The notes beneath the pieces are model-generated. The model saw nothing but the letters and a program-made list of their open reading frames with translations, did not search any database and was not told the origin of the DNA. The position numbers were made by a program, and so were the translations under genes. From Dokdonella koreensis DS-123 (GTDB lineage: Bacteria > Pseudomonadota > Gammaproteobacteria > Xanthomonadales > Rhodanobacteraceae), in the NCBI RefSeq assembly GCF_001632775.1, contig NZ_CP015249.1:1778686-1842685 (forward strand): a stretch of 64,000 bases of DNA, given 5' to 3'. Positions 18,712-27,059 of the stretch are shown in pieces (the stretch's first letter is position 1; every line of letters starts with the position of its first letter).

Positions 18712-20586
18712 ATGACGCTCCATCGCAAGACCCTTTCCGGCGGCGCCCTGGTGGTGCTGGCCATCCTGCTCGTCGCCGTGCTGCTGATCGTCAACACGCT
18801 GTTCCGCGGCGCACGCGTGGACCTGACCGAAAGCCGGCTCTACACCTTGTCGGACGGCACCCGCAACATCCTCGGCACGATCGAGGAGCCGATCCACCTG
18901 TACCTGTTCTATTCGGACAAGGGCACGCAGAACCTCGCCCCGCTGCGCACCTACTACCTGCGCGTGCGCGAGATGCTCGAGGAGATGGCGGCGCGTTCCG
19001 GCGGCAAGATCGCGCTCGACGTGGTCGACCCGCTGCCGTTCTCGGAGGATGAGGACCGCGCCTCGGCGTTCGGGCTGCAGGGCATCCCGGCCGGCCCCGG
19101 CGGGGAAACGATCTTCTTCGGCCTGGCCGGCACCAACTCGACCAACGGCCGCGCGACGATCCCGTTCTTCCAGCCGGACAAGGAATCGTTCCTCGAGTAC
19201 GACGTCGCCAAGCTGATCCACGAGCTGAGCGCCGCCAAGAAGCCGGTGGTGGGCCTGCTGTCGAGCCTGCCGATCAGCGCCGGCTTCGACCCCGCCACGC
19301 GCCAGATGCGCGAGCCCTGGGCGGTCGCCCAGCAGCTCGAGCAGCTCTCGGAGCTGCGCACGCTCAATCCGGAAGGCCTCAAGGCGATCGACGCCGAGAT
19401 CGGCACCGTCGTGCTGGTCCATCCCAAGCAGCTGTCGGACGACGCCCAGTACGCGCTGGACCAGTTCGTGCTGCGCGGCGGCCACCTGCTGGTCTTCGTC
19501 GATCCCAACGCCGAAGCCGACCAGTCCGGCCAGGATCCGGAGAACCCGCAGGCGGCGATGTTCGCCGACAAGTCCTCGGACCTGGGCAAGCTGTTCAAGG
19601 CCTGGGGCGTCGGCTACGACGCCGGCAAGGTCGTGATCGACCGGCTGCGCGCGCTGGCGATCAGCCGCGGCCCCGGCCAGCAGGCGGTGCGCCATCCGGC
19701 GATCCTCGGCCTCACCGCCGGCGACTTCAGCCGTGACGACGTCGTGACCTCGGGCCTGGAGGCGATCAACGTGTCCACGGCCGGCTTCTTCACGCTGGCC
19801 GAAGGCGCCAAGACCACGCTGACGCCGCTGATCCAGAGTTCGAGCGAAGCGGCCTCGGTGGACACCGACAAGATCCGCTTCATGCAGGATCCCGGCGTGC
19901 TGTTCGAGGGCTACCAGCCGGCCGGCCAGCCGTTCGTGATCGCGGCGCGCCTGGGCGGCAAGCTGGCGACCGCGTTCCCCGAGCGCAGCGAGGCGGGGCA
20001 CCTGGCCGAATCGAAGGAAGACGCCCAGATCGTGCTGGTCGCCGACACCGACCTGCTGGGCGACCGCATGTGGGTGCAGGTCCAGCAGTTCTTCGGCCAG
20101 CGCATCATGAACGCGTTCGCCAACAACGGTGACTTCGTCGTCAACACGGTCGACAACCTGAGCGGCTCGGGCGACCTGATCTCGATCCGCAGCCGCGCGA
20201 CCTCGCTGCGCCCGTTCACGACGGTCGAGGCGCTCAAGCGCCACGCCGACGAGCGCTTCCGTGCCAAGGAGCAGGAGCTCCAGCGCGAGCTGCAGGACAC
20301 CGAGCGCAAGCTGGCCGAACTGCAGCGCGCCAAGAGCGGCGACCAGGCGATGATCCTGTCGCCGGAGCAGCAGGCCGAGCTCAAGAACTTCGCCGAGCGC
20401 AAGCTCGAGATCCGCAAGGAGCTGCGCAGCGTGCGCCGTGAGCTCGACGCCGACATCGAAGGCCTCGGCACGCGCCTGAAGCTCATCAACATCGTCCTGA
20501 TGCCGTTGCTGGTGACGCTCGCCGCGCTCGGCTTCGTGTTCTGGCGCCGCAGCCGGCGGCGCGCCGCCGTCCAGGGAGGCCTGTGA
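18712..20586 (+). CDS. Gld-like extracytoplasmic auxiliary ABC protein
   Basis: The 624-residue protein has an N-terminal TM helix (ALVVLAILLVAVLLIVNTLF), a large periplasmic region of the ABC_transp_aux/GldG type (TESRLYTLSDGTRNIL, IHLYLFYSD, KKPVVGLLSSLPI), a coiled coil near 515-580 rich in QELQRELQDTERKLAELQ, and a C-terminal TM helix (IVLMPLLVTLAALGFVFW). It likely works with the permease and ATPase on the periplasmic side. The stop overlaps the next start by one base (TGATG). Confidence 0.92.
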   Translation: MTLHRKTLSGGALVVLAILLVAVLLIVNTLFRGARVDLTESRLYTLSDGTRNILGTIEEPIHLYLFYSDKGTQNLAPLRTYYLRVREMLEEMAARSGGKIALDVVDPLPFSEDEDRASAFGLQGIPAGPGGETIFFGLAGTNSTNGRATIPFFQPDKESFLEYDVAKLIHELSAAKKPVVGLLSSLPISAGFDPATRQMREPWAVAQQLEQLSELRTLNPEGLKAIDAEIGTVVLVHPKQLSDDAQYALDQFVLRGGHLLVFVDPNAEADQSGQDPENPQAAMFADKSSDLGKLFKAWGVGYDAGKVVIDRLRALAISRGPGQQAVRHPAILGLTAGDFSRDDVVTSGLEAINVSTAGFFTLAEGAKTTLTPLIQSSSEAASVDTDKIRFMQDPGVLFEGYQPAGQPFVIAARLGGKLATAFPERSEAGHLAESKEDAQIVLVADTDLLGDRMWVQVQQFFGQRIMNAFANNGDFVVNTVDNLSGSGDLISIRSRATSLRPFTTVEALKRHADERFRAKEQELQRELQDTERKLAELQRAKSGDQAMILSPEQQAELKNFAERKLEIRKELRSVRRELDADIEGLGTRLKLINIVLMPLLVTLAALGFVFWRRSRRRAAVQGGL

Positions 20587-21773
20587 TGAACGCAAAGACG
20601 CTCGGCATCATCGCCGCGGTGACGCTGGCCGCACTGGCGGCCGCGGTGGGCCTGAACCATTCGCGCAAGCCCGCCACCGAGCTGCGCACCAGCCAGCTCG
20701 TGCCCGGCCTCAAGGAGGAGATCAACGCGATCAGCAAGGTGACGCTGACCGGCGCCGGCAACCAGCCGATCGCCGTGCTCGAGCGCCGGGACGCCGGCTG
20801 GGTCGTCGCCAGCCGCGACGGCTATCCGGCCGACAGCGGCAAGCTGCGCGAATTCGTGCTGAAGCTGGCCGACGCCACCGTGCTCGAGCCCAAGACCGCC
20901 AACAAGGACCGTTACGCGACGCTCGGTGTCGAGGACGTGACCGCCGCCGACGCCAAGGGCATCCTGGTGCAGATCGAAGGCCCGAAGACGCCGGTGCACC
21001 TGATCGTCGGCAACTACAACGGGCAGGGCGGCGGCGGGACGTTCGTGCGGGGCGCCGACGAGGCGCAGAGCTGGCTGGCGAGCGGCACGCTGACCCCCGA
21101 CAAGAACGCCGGCGACTGGCTGAGCCGCGACCTGGCCGACATTCCGGCGGCACAGATCGCCGAGGTCACGATCGACAAGGGCGGCAAGACGCTGCGGGTC
21201 TACAAGGAGAACGCGAGCGATCCGAACTTCCGCATCGCCGACCTGCCGAAAGGACGCGAGCCCAGCTCGGACGCCGTCGCGAATGCACCGGCCTCGGGCC
21301 TGGCGGGCCTGCGCATCGACGGCGTGCAGAAGGCGGATGCCGGCGCGGCGCCGGAGCAGGCGCTCAAGGCGCGTTTCGTCGCGTTCGACGGACGGCAGGT
21401 GGACGTCACGGCCTGGGAGCAGGGCGGCAAGCACTACGGCCAGTTCACCGCGTCGCTGGACGAGGCGCGCGCCGGTGCGCACATCCAGGCTGCCCAGGAC
21501 ACGGCGAAGGCCGAGCACGAGGCCGCCGCCGCCAAGGCCGCGGCGGGCGACGCCAATGCCGCCGCGGCGCCACCGCCGGCGGTCGCCGATCCGGGCAAGG
21601 ACCGCGAAGACCGTCTGGCCGAGCTGAAGAAGCAGGTCGGCGATCTCGACCGGCGTTTCGCCGGCTGGACGTTCGAGCTGCCGGCGCACAAGTACGCCAG
21701 CCTCGACAAGTCGATCGACGACCTGTCCAAGCCGGTCGAAGCCAAGCCGGCGGCGCCGGCCAAGAAGAAGTAG
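20586..21773 (+). CDS. DUF4340 domain protein of the ABC cassette
   Basis: This 395-residue protein has one N-terminal TM helix (TLGIIAAVTLAALAAAVGL) and an extracytoplasmic DUF4340 region (about 60-250), with ISKVTLTGAG, NKDRYATLGVE and GGGTFVRGADEAQSWL. The last third is Ala/Pro/Lys rich with a KAEHEAAAAKAAAGDANAAA linker and a short charged coiled coil. DUF4340 genes commonly close Gld-type ABC operons. ATG at 20586 is used rather than the GTG 3 bp earlier because GGAGGC sits correctly upstream. Confidence 0.88.
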   Translation: MNAKTLGIIAAVTLAALAAAVGLNHSRKPATELRTSQLVPGLKEEINAISKVTLTGAGNQPIAVLERRDAGWVVASRDGYPADSGKLREFVLKLADATVLEPKTANKDRYATLGVEDVTAADAKGILVQIEGPKTPVHLIVGNYNGQGGGGTFVRGADEAQSWLASGTLTPDKNAGDWLSRDLADIPAAQIAEVTIDKGGKTLRVYKENASDPNFRIADLPKGREPSSDAVANAPASGLAGLRIDGVQKADAGAAPEQALKARFVAFDGRQVDVTAWEQGGKHYGQFTASLDEARAGAHIQAAQDTAKAEHEAAAAKAAAGDANAAAAPPPAVADPGKDREDRLAELKKQVGDLDRRFAGWTFELPAHKYASLDKSIDDLSKPVEAKPAAPAKKK

Positions 21774-21777
21774 CGGC

Positions 21778-22182
21778 GTGGCCGATCCGCGCCGGATGTC
21801 CACCCTGCTGGCGGCCGGTTTCGGCGGCAGCGGCGTGGTCGCCGGCGCGTTCGGCGCGCATGCGCTGAAGGGCCTGCTCGGCGCCGATGCGCTGGCCGTC
21901 TGGGGCACCGCGGTGCAGTACCAGCTCTGGCACGCATTGGCGCTGCTCGGCCTGGCGGCCCTGGCGCCGGCGCTGCCGGCGCGCGCGGTGCGTGGGATCG
22001 CCTGGGCGTTCGCCGCCGGCATCGTGCTGTTCTGCGGCTCCCTCTATCTGCTCGCGCTCGGCGCGCCGCGCGGCCTCGGTCCGCTGACGCCGATCGGCGG
22101 CCTCGCGCTGATCGGCGGCTGGGCCGGACTGGCCTGGGCCGCGTGGCGCACGCCGCATACCGGCGACGGCGGCCCGCCCTGA
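21778..22182 (+). CDS. DUF423 family small membrane protein
   Basis: The 134-residue protein has four TM helices and the DUF423 (YgdD-like) pattern: GFGGSGVVAGAFGAHALK, VWGTAVQYQLWHALALL, LFCGSLYLLAL and PLTPIGGLALIGGW. Function is unknown. It begins with GTG only 4 bp after the DUF4340 stop; an ATG at 21796 would remove six residues and keep the first helix. It is probably the last gene of this transcription unit. Confidence 0.9.
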   Translation: MADPRRMSTLLAAGFGGSGVVAGAFGAHALKGLLGADALAVWGTAVQYQLWHALALLGLAALAPALPARAVRGIAWAFAAGIVLFCGSLYLLALGAPRGLGPLTPIGGLALIGGWAGLAWAAWRTPHTGDGGPP

Positions 22183-22215
22183 GCGGCAGCACGGCCGAAG
22201 CCGGCCGGAGCCGCT
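22182..22215 (+). terminator. Possible hairpin terminator after the DUF423 gene
   Basis: AGCGGC (22182-22187) pairs with GCCGCT (22210-22215), and CGGCC pairs with GGCCG inside it. There is no T-run, so it is at best a weak intrinsic terminator. Confidence 0.35.
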
Positions 22216-22286
22216 AGACCGGAGCAGGTAGAATCCGAGGCGAACGGCCGCGCGATCGCGCGGCCGAACCGTTTCCCAGCATACGA

Positions 22287-24632
22287 ATGCAGCCACCCGC
22301 GTTCCGCTTCGGCGCCTATCGACTGATTCCCGCAGCACGCGAGCTCTGGAAGGACGGCGGGCGCGTCACGCTGCCGCCGCGCGCATTCTCCTGCCTGGTC
22401 CTGCTGGTCGAGCAGCGTGCGCGCGCCGTCGGGCGCGAAGAGCTGATCGAGGCGCTGTGGCCGCGCGGCGTCGCTTCGGACGTCCAGCTCGGCCAGCTGA
22501 TCCTGCAATGCCGCCGCGCGATCGACGACGACGGGCAGACCCAGCACGCGATTCGCACGGTGGCCGGCTTCGGCTACCGCTGGGTGGCGCCGACCGTGAT
22601 CGAGGCGGCCGCCGCGGCCGCACCGGCGGATGGCGACACCGCCGCTGTGCCCGCAGCGACGGCCGCGCTCCCGCCGGCGCGGCGGCCGCGGACCGGCCTG
22701 CTGATCGCGCTGGCCGTGCTGCTGGCAGCGACGGCGGCCGCAGGCATCGCCTGGCTGCAGCGCGCGCCACGCCCGGTACCGCCGCCATCCGCAGCCGGCG
22801 AGCGCATCGTGGTGCTGCCGATCGTCGCGGCCGCCGACGACGAGCCGTGGTTGCGGCTGGGCGGCATGGACCTGGTCGGCGACCGGCTGCGGCGCAGCGG
22901 CATCGCCGTCGTGTCCAGCGATGCCACCGTCAGCCTGCTGCGCAGTCTCGGCGCCGACACCGCGGCCGCCGCGGCCCCGCCGGTGCGGGCGGCGCTGCAG
23001 CGCCTGTCCGGTGCGGCGATCCTGGTGCAGACGGTGGTGACGCGCGAGGCGGGCCGCTGGCGGGTGGCCATGACCGCGACCGCAGCCGACGCATCCACCG
23101 TGCGCAGCGAGTTCGAGGACGCCTCGCCGGTGGTCGCGCTGCACGCCGCGGCGGATCGGTTGAGCGCGGTGCTCGGGCACGTACCGGCCGTGTCGGCGGA
23201 GGCGGCCGGCGTCTCCGAGACCCTGCAGCGCGCGCGCGCCGCGATGCTGGCCAACGAGCCCGAGGCCGCACGCGCGATCCTGCGCGCCGATGCCGACCTG
23301 GTCCGCGACGAGCCGAAGCTGCGCCAGCACCTGGCCGAGGTCGACATCCGGACCGGTCGCGTCGACGACGCGCGCGCCGCCCTCGACGCCTTGCTGGCCG
23401 ATACCGAAGGCCAGGTTTCGGTGTTCCGTGCCGAGCTGCTGGCCGCGCGGGCGACGGTGGCGATCCGGTCCGGCGCGTTCGCCGAGGCCGGACGCTACGC
23501 CTCCGAGGGGATCGACCTGCATGCCGACGACGGTGACGCGATCCTGGTCGGGCGCCTGCACCTGACGCGCGGCGTCAGCCGCATCTCGCTGCAGGACCAT
23601 TCGGGCGCGCTGATCGACAACGGCATCGCCCGCGAGGAATTCCTGCGCGCCGGCGACATCGCCAGCGTCGCCCGCGTCGACGGCAACATCGGTGCGCTGG
23701 AGACGCTGCGCGGCCATCCGGCGCAGGCCGAGCCGTACCTGGAAGCGGCGATCGCGCAGTTCCAGGCGCTCGGCGTGGTGCAGGAGCCGATCAGCAACCT
23801 GCAGACGCTGTACGTCGCCCGCCGCCAGCAGCTCAAGAACGCGCAGGCGATGGCGACGATCGATCGTGCCTGGGCGATGCGCGAGCGCATGGTCAATCCG
23901 GACTCGCTGCTGTCGGTGCGGCTCTATCGCATCCAGGGCCTGCTGCGCGCCGGCCGCCACGGCGAGGCCTTCGCCCTGCTCGACGATCCGGCCAACGACC
24001 GCACCCCGGCCGATCCGTTCGAGAACGAGCGGCTGCGTCTGCTGCGCGCCGAGCTGGCCTGGGACCGCGGGCATCCGGCCGAGGCGCTGGCACTGCTCGA
24101 GCCGGTGCCCGAGGACGAGCTGGCCTCCGCCGACAGCGACATCATCCGCGTGGCCGTCGCCGTGCTGCGCTCGCGGCTGGAACAGGCGCTGGGTCGCCCG
24201 CCGGGCGGTCCCGGCACCGGTGGGGACGTGCTTCCGGCGGGCGACCGCACGCATCCGCGGATGCCGCTGCGCGGTCTGGCCGCCGCCAACCGGGCCTGGA
24301 CCGCCGGTCGCGCGGACGAGGCCGAGCGGCGGTTCCAGGCGGCGCTGTCACTGGCCGACGCGCAGGGCGTGGCCGAGACCATCGCCGCCGTCGTCGCCGA
24401 CTACACGCGGTTCCTGCTCGACGCCGGCCGCGTCCGCGAAGCGGCGGCGATCGCCGGCCGCGTCGCGCTCTGGGCCGAGCAGGACTACGGCTGCGCGCTG
24501 ACGCGCCTGCGCCTGGCCCATGCGCAGGGCCGCACCGACGCCTGGCAGGCCGCGCTCGACCAGGCCCGCCGGCTCGCCGGCGAGCGCAGGCTGCCTGCCG
24601 CGCTGGTCACCGCGCCGGTGGCCGCGCGCTAG
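22287..24632 (+). CDS. CadC-like transmembrane transcriptional regulator with TPR domain
   Basis: The 781-residue protein starts with an OmpR-type winged helix (about 1-105: FGAYRLIPAARELWKDG, REELIEALWPRG, AIRTVAGFGYRWVAP), then an Ala/Pro linker, one TM helix near 133-152 (TGLLIALAVLLAATAAAGIAWL), and a large C-terminal region with TPR-like helical repeats (about 300-770). This is the ToxR/CadC layout: DNA binding inside, sensing outside, no phosphotransfer. The stop codon TAG is shared with the terminal CTAG of a 271-bp repeat element. Target genes are unknown. Confidence 0.88.
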   Translation: MQPPAFRFGAYRLIPAARELWKDGGRVTLPPRAFSCLVLLVEQRARAVGREELIEALWPRGVASDVQLGQLILQCRRAIDDDGQTQHAIRTVAGFGYRWVAPTVIEAAAAAAPADGDTAAVPAATAALPPARRPRTGLLIALAVLLAATAAAGIAWLQRAPRPVPPPSAAGERIVVLPIVAAADDEPWLRLGGMDLVGDRLRRSGIAVVSSDATVSLLRSLGADTAAAAAPPVRAALQRLSGAAILVQTVVTREAGRWRVAMTATAADASTVRSEFEDASPVVALHAAADRLSAVLGHVPAVSAEAAGVSETLQRARAAMLANEPEAARAILRADADLVRDEPKLRQHLAEVDIRTGRVDDARAALDALLADTEGQVSVFRAELLAARATVAIRSGAFAEAGRYASEGIDLHADDGDAILVGRLHLTRGVSRISLQDHSGALIDNGIAREEFLRAGDIASVARVDGNIGALETLRGHPAQAEPYLEAAIAQFQALGVVQEPISNLQTLYVARRQQLKNAQAMATIDRAWAMRERMVNPDSLLSVRLYRIQGLLRAGRHGEAFALLDDPANDRTPADPFENERLRLLRAELAWDRGHPAEALALLEPVPEDELASADSDIIRVAVAVLRSRLEQALGRPPGGPGTGGDVLPAGDRTHPRMPLRGLAAANRAWTAGRADEAERRFQAALSLADAQGVAETIAAVVADYTRFLLDAGRVREAAAIAGRVALWAEQDYGCALTRLRLAHAQGRTDAWQAALDQARRLAGERRLPAALVTAPVAAR

Positions 24633-24899
24633 GGCGTGTCATCAATCCCTCGGTAGGCCGCGCCGTTCTTGCGTGCGTCCGGGCCAAGGAAGAGGGAGGA
24701 AGTGGACGTCGGTCCACGCCCGAGCGATGACGCAGTCCCGGGCGCACGCAAGAGCGGCCCTCCGGGTTGGCCCTGGAAAGCCGCCAGCGTGCGTTGCGCG
24801 GCTTGACCTGACGGCCAGTCAGGCGCGGCGCCACACAACACCCCCTGACGACTTTCCAGGGCCAACGCGACCTGCCGGGAGATTGATGACACGCCCTAG
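24629..24899 (-). mobile_element. 271-bp MITE-like inverted-repeat element, copy 1
   Basis: The element is bounded by CTAG on both sides and has long terminal inverted repeats beginning CTAGGGCGTGTCATCAATC. It lies in the opposite orientation to copies at 49073 and 54536. It has no coding capacity; short open frames inside are artefacts. Inner inverted repeats are the TTGGCCCTGGAAAG/CTTTCCAGGGCCAA pair and a CTTGCGTGCG-type pair enclosing the GTGGAC/GTCCAC hairpin. Its left CTAG contains the stop codon of the CadC-like gene. A transposase-dependent MITE is the likeliest identity; the flanking CTAG could be a 4-bp target duplication, as used by some IS5-family elements. Confidence 0.85.
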
Positions 24900-25031
24900 A
24901 TCGTTGCGCGGCAAGGAATAACGCGATCCGAACACGATCCGAACAGGCCTCGAATCGCGGTCGGCGCGGCGATCCGGGACGATAGCCCGGACGCCTGCCG
25001 TCCCCGTCCCTGCATGAGGAAGATGCCGTTC

Positions 25032-26138
25032 ATGAACATCGCGAAATCGTCCCGGTCCGCCGCCGTGCTCGCCGGCCTGGCGCTCGTGTCCGGCCCGGCG
25101 GCCGCCGCAGCGCCGCAGTACCACCTGGTGCCGATCCAGATCGCCGGCGCCGAGAACGTCTACGTCGCGGACATGAACGACGCCGGGCAGGCGGTCGGTT
25201 ACTACACCGACGCGAAGACCTTCGCCAACCGGGCCTTCCTCTGGGACGGCAGCCAGGCGCATACGCTGCCGATTCCGGCCGACCGGGAGGAGGGCACCGC
25301 CACCGGCATCAACAACCTCGGCCAGATCGTCGGCTACGCCACGACGATCCTCAAGGACGGCGCGGTCACCACCGGCCTGCTCTGGGACGCGACCGACCTG
25401 ACCGGCTTCGAGACGATGACGGGGCCGGAGGGGACCAAGCTCAATCCGGACGACATCAACGACCTCGGTGTCGTCGTCGGCCTGGCGGCGACCGACGGGC
25501 AGTTCAATGCGTTCGAGTGGACCGCCACCGGCGGTTTCGTCGACGACGGCGTGCCGCCGCACGGGCCTGGCACCCAGGCTTACTGGGCCGGCATCAACAC
25601 CGCCGGCGTCAAGGTCGGCGGCTGGTACTTCCCGGGCACGCCTTCGCATGCGACGGTCGGCCAGGTCGGTGTGGCCGGCATCGGTCCGATCGCCACCGGC
25701 GTCGACGAGGTGGCCAGCAAGGCGCACGCGATCAACGAAGCAGGTGTCGCCGTCGGCGAGATGGACCTTGCCGCCACCGGCAAGGTGGTGCCCGTGACCT
25801 TCGTCGACGGCGTGGCCACGGCGGTGCCCGGCGCCTTGCTCGGGCTCGAGCAGGGCATCGCCTTCGACGTCAACGCGCGCGGGACCATCGTCGGGCGCGC
25901 GTACGACTTCGCCACGCTCCAGTTCAAGGCCTTCGTCCACGTGGACGGTGTTTCCTACGACATCGCCGCGCAGGCCGACAACGGCACGCTCTACGAGTAC
26001 CTGCTCAACGCCGTGGCCGTCAGCGAGAACGGCCGGATGGCCGGCACCGCCCGCGGCCCGGACTTCACCGTGGTGAGCTATGTCGCCGTGCCGGTCTTCG
26101 CTGACCCGATCTTCGCCGACGGCTTCGAGCAGCCGTAG
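25032..26138 (+). CDS. Secreted HAF-like repeat protein with FADGFE tail
   Basis: The 368-residue product has a clear signal peptide (AVLAGLALVSGPAAAAA) and repeated units of the HAF type, seen as INNLGQIVGYAT, INDLGVVVGLAA, INTAGVKVGGWY, INEAGVAVGEMD and VNARGTIVGRAY, spaced roughly 50 residues apart. Such repeats suggest a beta-propeller-like extracellular protein of unknown function. The C-terminus is PIFADGFEQP, the same tail found on the subtilase at 60030. I chose ATG 25032 because AGGAAG lies 9 bp before it; ATGs at 25014 and 25023 are in frame. Confidence 0.8.
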   Translation: MNIAKSSRSAAVLAGLALVSGPAAAAAPQYHLVPIQIAGAENVYVADMNDAGQAVGYYTDAKTFANRAFLWDGSQAHTLPIPADREEGTATGINNLGQIVGYATTILKDGAVTTGLLWDATDLTGFETMTGPEGTKLNPDDINDLGVVVGLAATDGQFNAFEWTATGGFVDDGVPPHGPGTQAYWAGINTAGVKVGGWYFPGTPSHATVGQVGVAGIGPIATGVDEVASKAHAINEAGVAVGEMDLAATGKVVPVTFVDGVATAVPGALLGLEQGIAFDVNARGTIVGRAYDFATLQFKAFVHVDGVSYDIAAQADNGTLYEYLLNAVAVSENGRMAGTARGPDFTVVSYVAVPVFADPIFADGFEQP

Positions 26139-26597
26139 CGCGTTCACGCCGTATCGACCGGCCGGCCGCGCGCCGTGCCGGCCGCCGGCCGTTGCGTCGA
26201 AGTCCCGATGGCGCGACGGCGCTGGCGATTCCCGCGCCGTCGCACACGCAGCACGGACGCCGCCCGGTAGTTCGGCAGCGGAGTGGCAGACGCCGGCCCG
26301 AATCCACCGGAGACCACCGTCTCGCCGCCGGACGACGGCCGGTCACCGGAGGCGATGCGCGTAGTCCCGTAACGGCGATCTTCGCAACCCGGCCGGGCCG
26401 GGCCGCTGACCGGACCTCCGCGCCGGCGTCCAGGCAACATCCGGCCGCTGTGGACGGCCGTCGCCAGCGGCGGCCACGCCGGATCGACACCCGTGGACGG
26501 CCTTCCGCGACGCTTCCGGCGCCGCGGCACCGCGGGCACCAGCGGTGCGGTGCCCCGCGCCGGGTGGCGATCGGCGACCCCCGTGACTTTCGGCCTG
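26139..26597. other. 459-bp non-coding stretch
   Basis: No frame here has a plausible start, ribosome site and coding-like protein. It is very GC-rich, with an imperfect CGGCCGG-type hairpin just after the secreted gene (about 26158-26195) that may act as a transcription stop. No RNA gene or repeat copy was recognised. Confidence 0.5.
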
Positions 26598-26626
26598 TTT
26601 ACACCGGCAGGGGCTTGTTCTACAAA
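26598..26626 (+). promoter_or_regulatory. Promoter of the blaI-blaR1-like pair
   Basis: TTTACA (26598-26603) and TACAAA (26621-26626) are separated by exactly 17 bp, close to the sigma70 consensus, and the -10 lies inside the first operator dyad. Repressor binding would therefore block RNA polymerase directly. Confidence 0.65.
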
Positions 26627-26645
26627 TGTAGTACTACAGGCGTAG
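26620..26645. promoter_or_regulatory. BlaI-type operator, two dyads
   Basis: Two adjacent 12-bp dyads, CTACAAATGTAG (26620-26631) and CTACAGGCGTAG (26634-26645), are separated by TA. TACA/TGTA half-sites are the hallmark of BlaI/MecI operators. The sites lie 9 bp before the blaI-like start codon and overlap the promoter, which fits autoregulation of the repressor and its partner. Confidence 0.8.
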
Positions 26646-26654
26646 AACGGAGTC

Positions 26655-27059
26655 ATGAACCGCATGTCCGAGGACATCGCACTGAGCGAGCTGCAGCTGG
26701 ATGTCATGCGCGTACTCTGGCGCGGCGAGGCGACCGTGGCCGACGTCGTGGCAGCCCTGGCGGCCTCGCGTGGCCTGGCGCACACCACCGTCGCCACCTT
26801 GCTGACGCGGCTCGAGAAGCGCGGCGCCGTGGCGTTCCGCCGCGAAGGCCGCCAGTTGCTCTACCACGCCCGTGTCAGCGAATCGCAGGTACGCCGCTCG
26901 ATGGTCAGCGGCCTGATCCAGAGCCTGTTCCGCGGTGACTCCCAGGCGCTGCTCGCGCATCTGGTCAGCGAGAACGACGTCGCCCCCGGTGACCTGGAGC
27001 GGGTGCGCGCGCTGCTCGAAGCCGATGCCGGCGCACCGAAGGGAAGGAGGCGGACATGA
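26655..27059 (+). CDS. blaI: BlaI/MecI/CopY-family repressor
   Basis: The 134-residue protein has the family's winged helix (LSELQLDVMRVLWRGEATVADVVAAL, then HTTVATLLTRLEKRGAVAFRREGRQLLYHARVS) and a C-terminal dimerisation helix region. BlaI-type repressors bind TACA/TGTA dyads and are inactivated by proteolysis triggered by a membrane M56 peptidase, the product of the next gene, whose start overlaps by ATGA. The operator is visible immediately upstream. The name shows family membership; no beta-lactamase is present in this window, so the regulated function is open. Confidence 0.93.
   Translation: MNRMSEDIALSELQLDVMRVLWRGEATVADVVAALAASRGLAHTTVATLLTRLEKRGAVAFRREGRQLLYHARVSESQVRRSMVSGLIQSLFRGDSQALLAHLVSENDVAPGDLERVRALLEADAGAPKGRRRT

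Noticed and set aside
17689-20595. A 968-codon open frame on the minus strand
   Set aside because: It runs antisense across the ABC permease and Gld-like genes, which have clear motifs, start sites and operon overlaps on the plus strand.
26144-26797. A 217-codon minus-strand frame over the blaI-like promoter
   Set aside because: It is antisense to the repressor gene and its operator, with Arg/Ser-rich composition and no recognisable domain.
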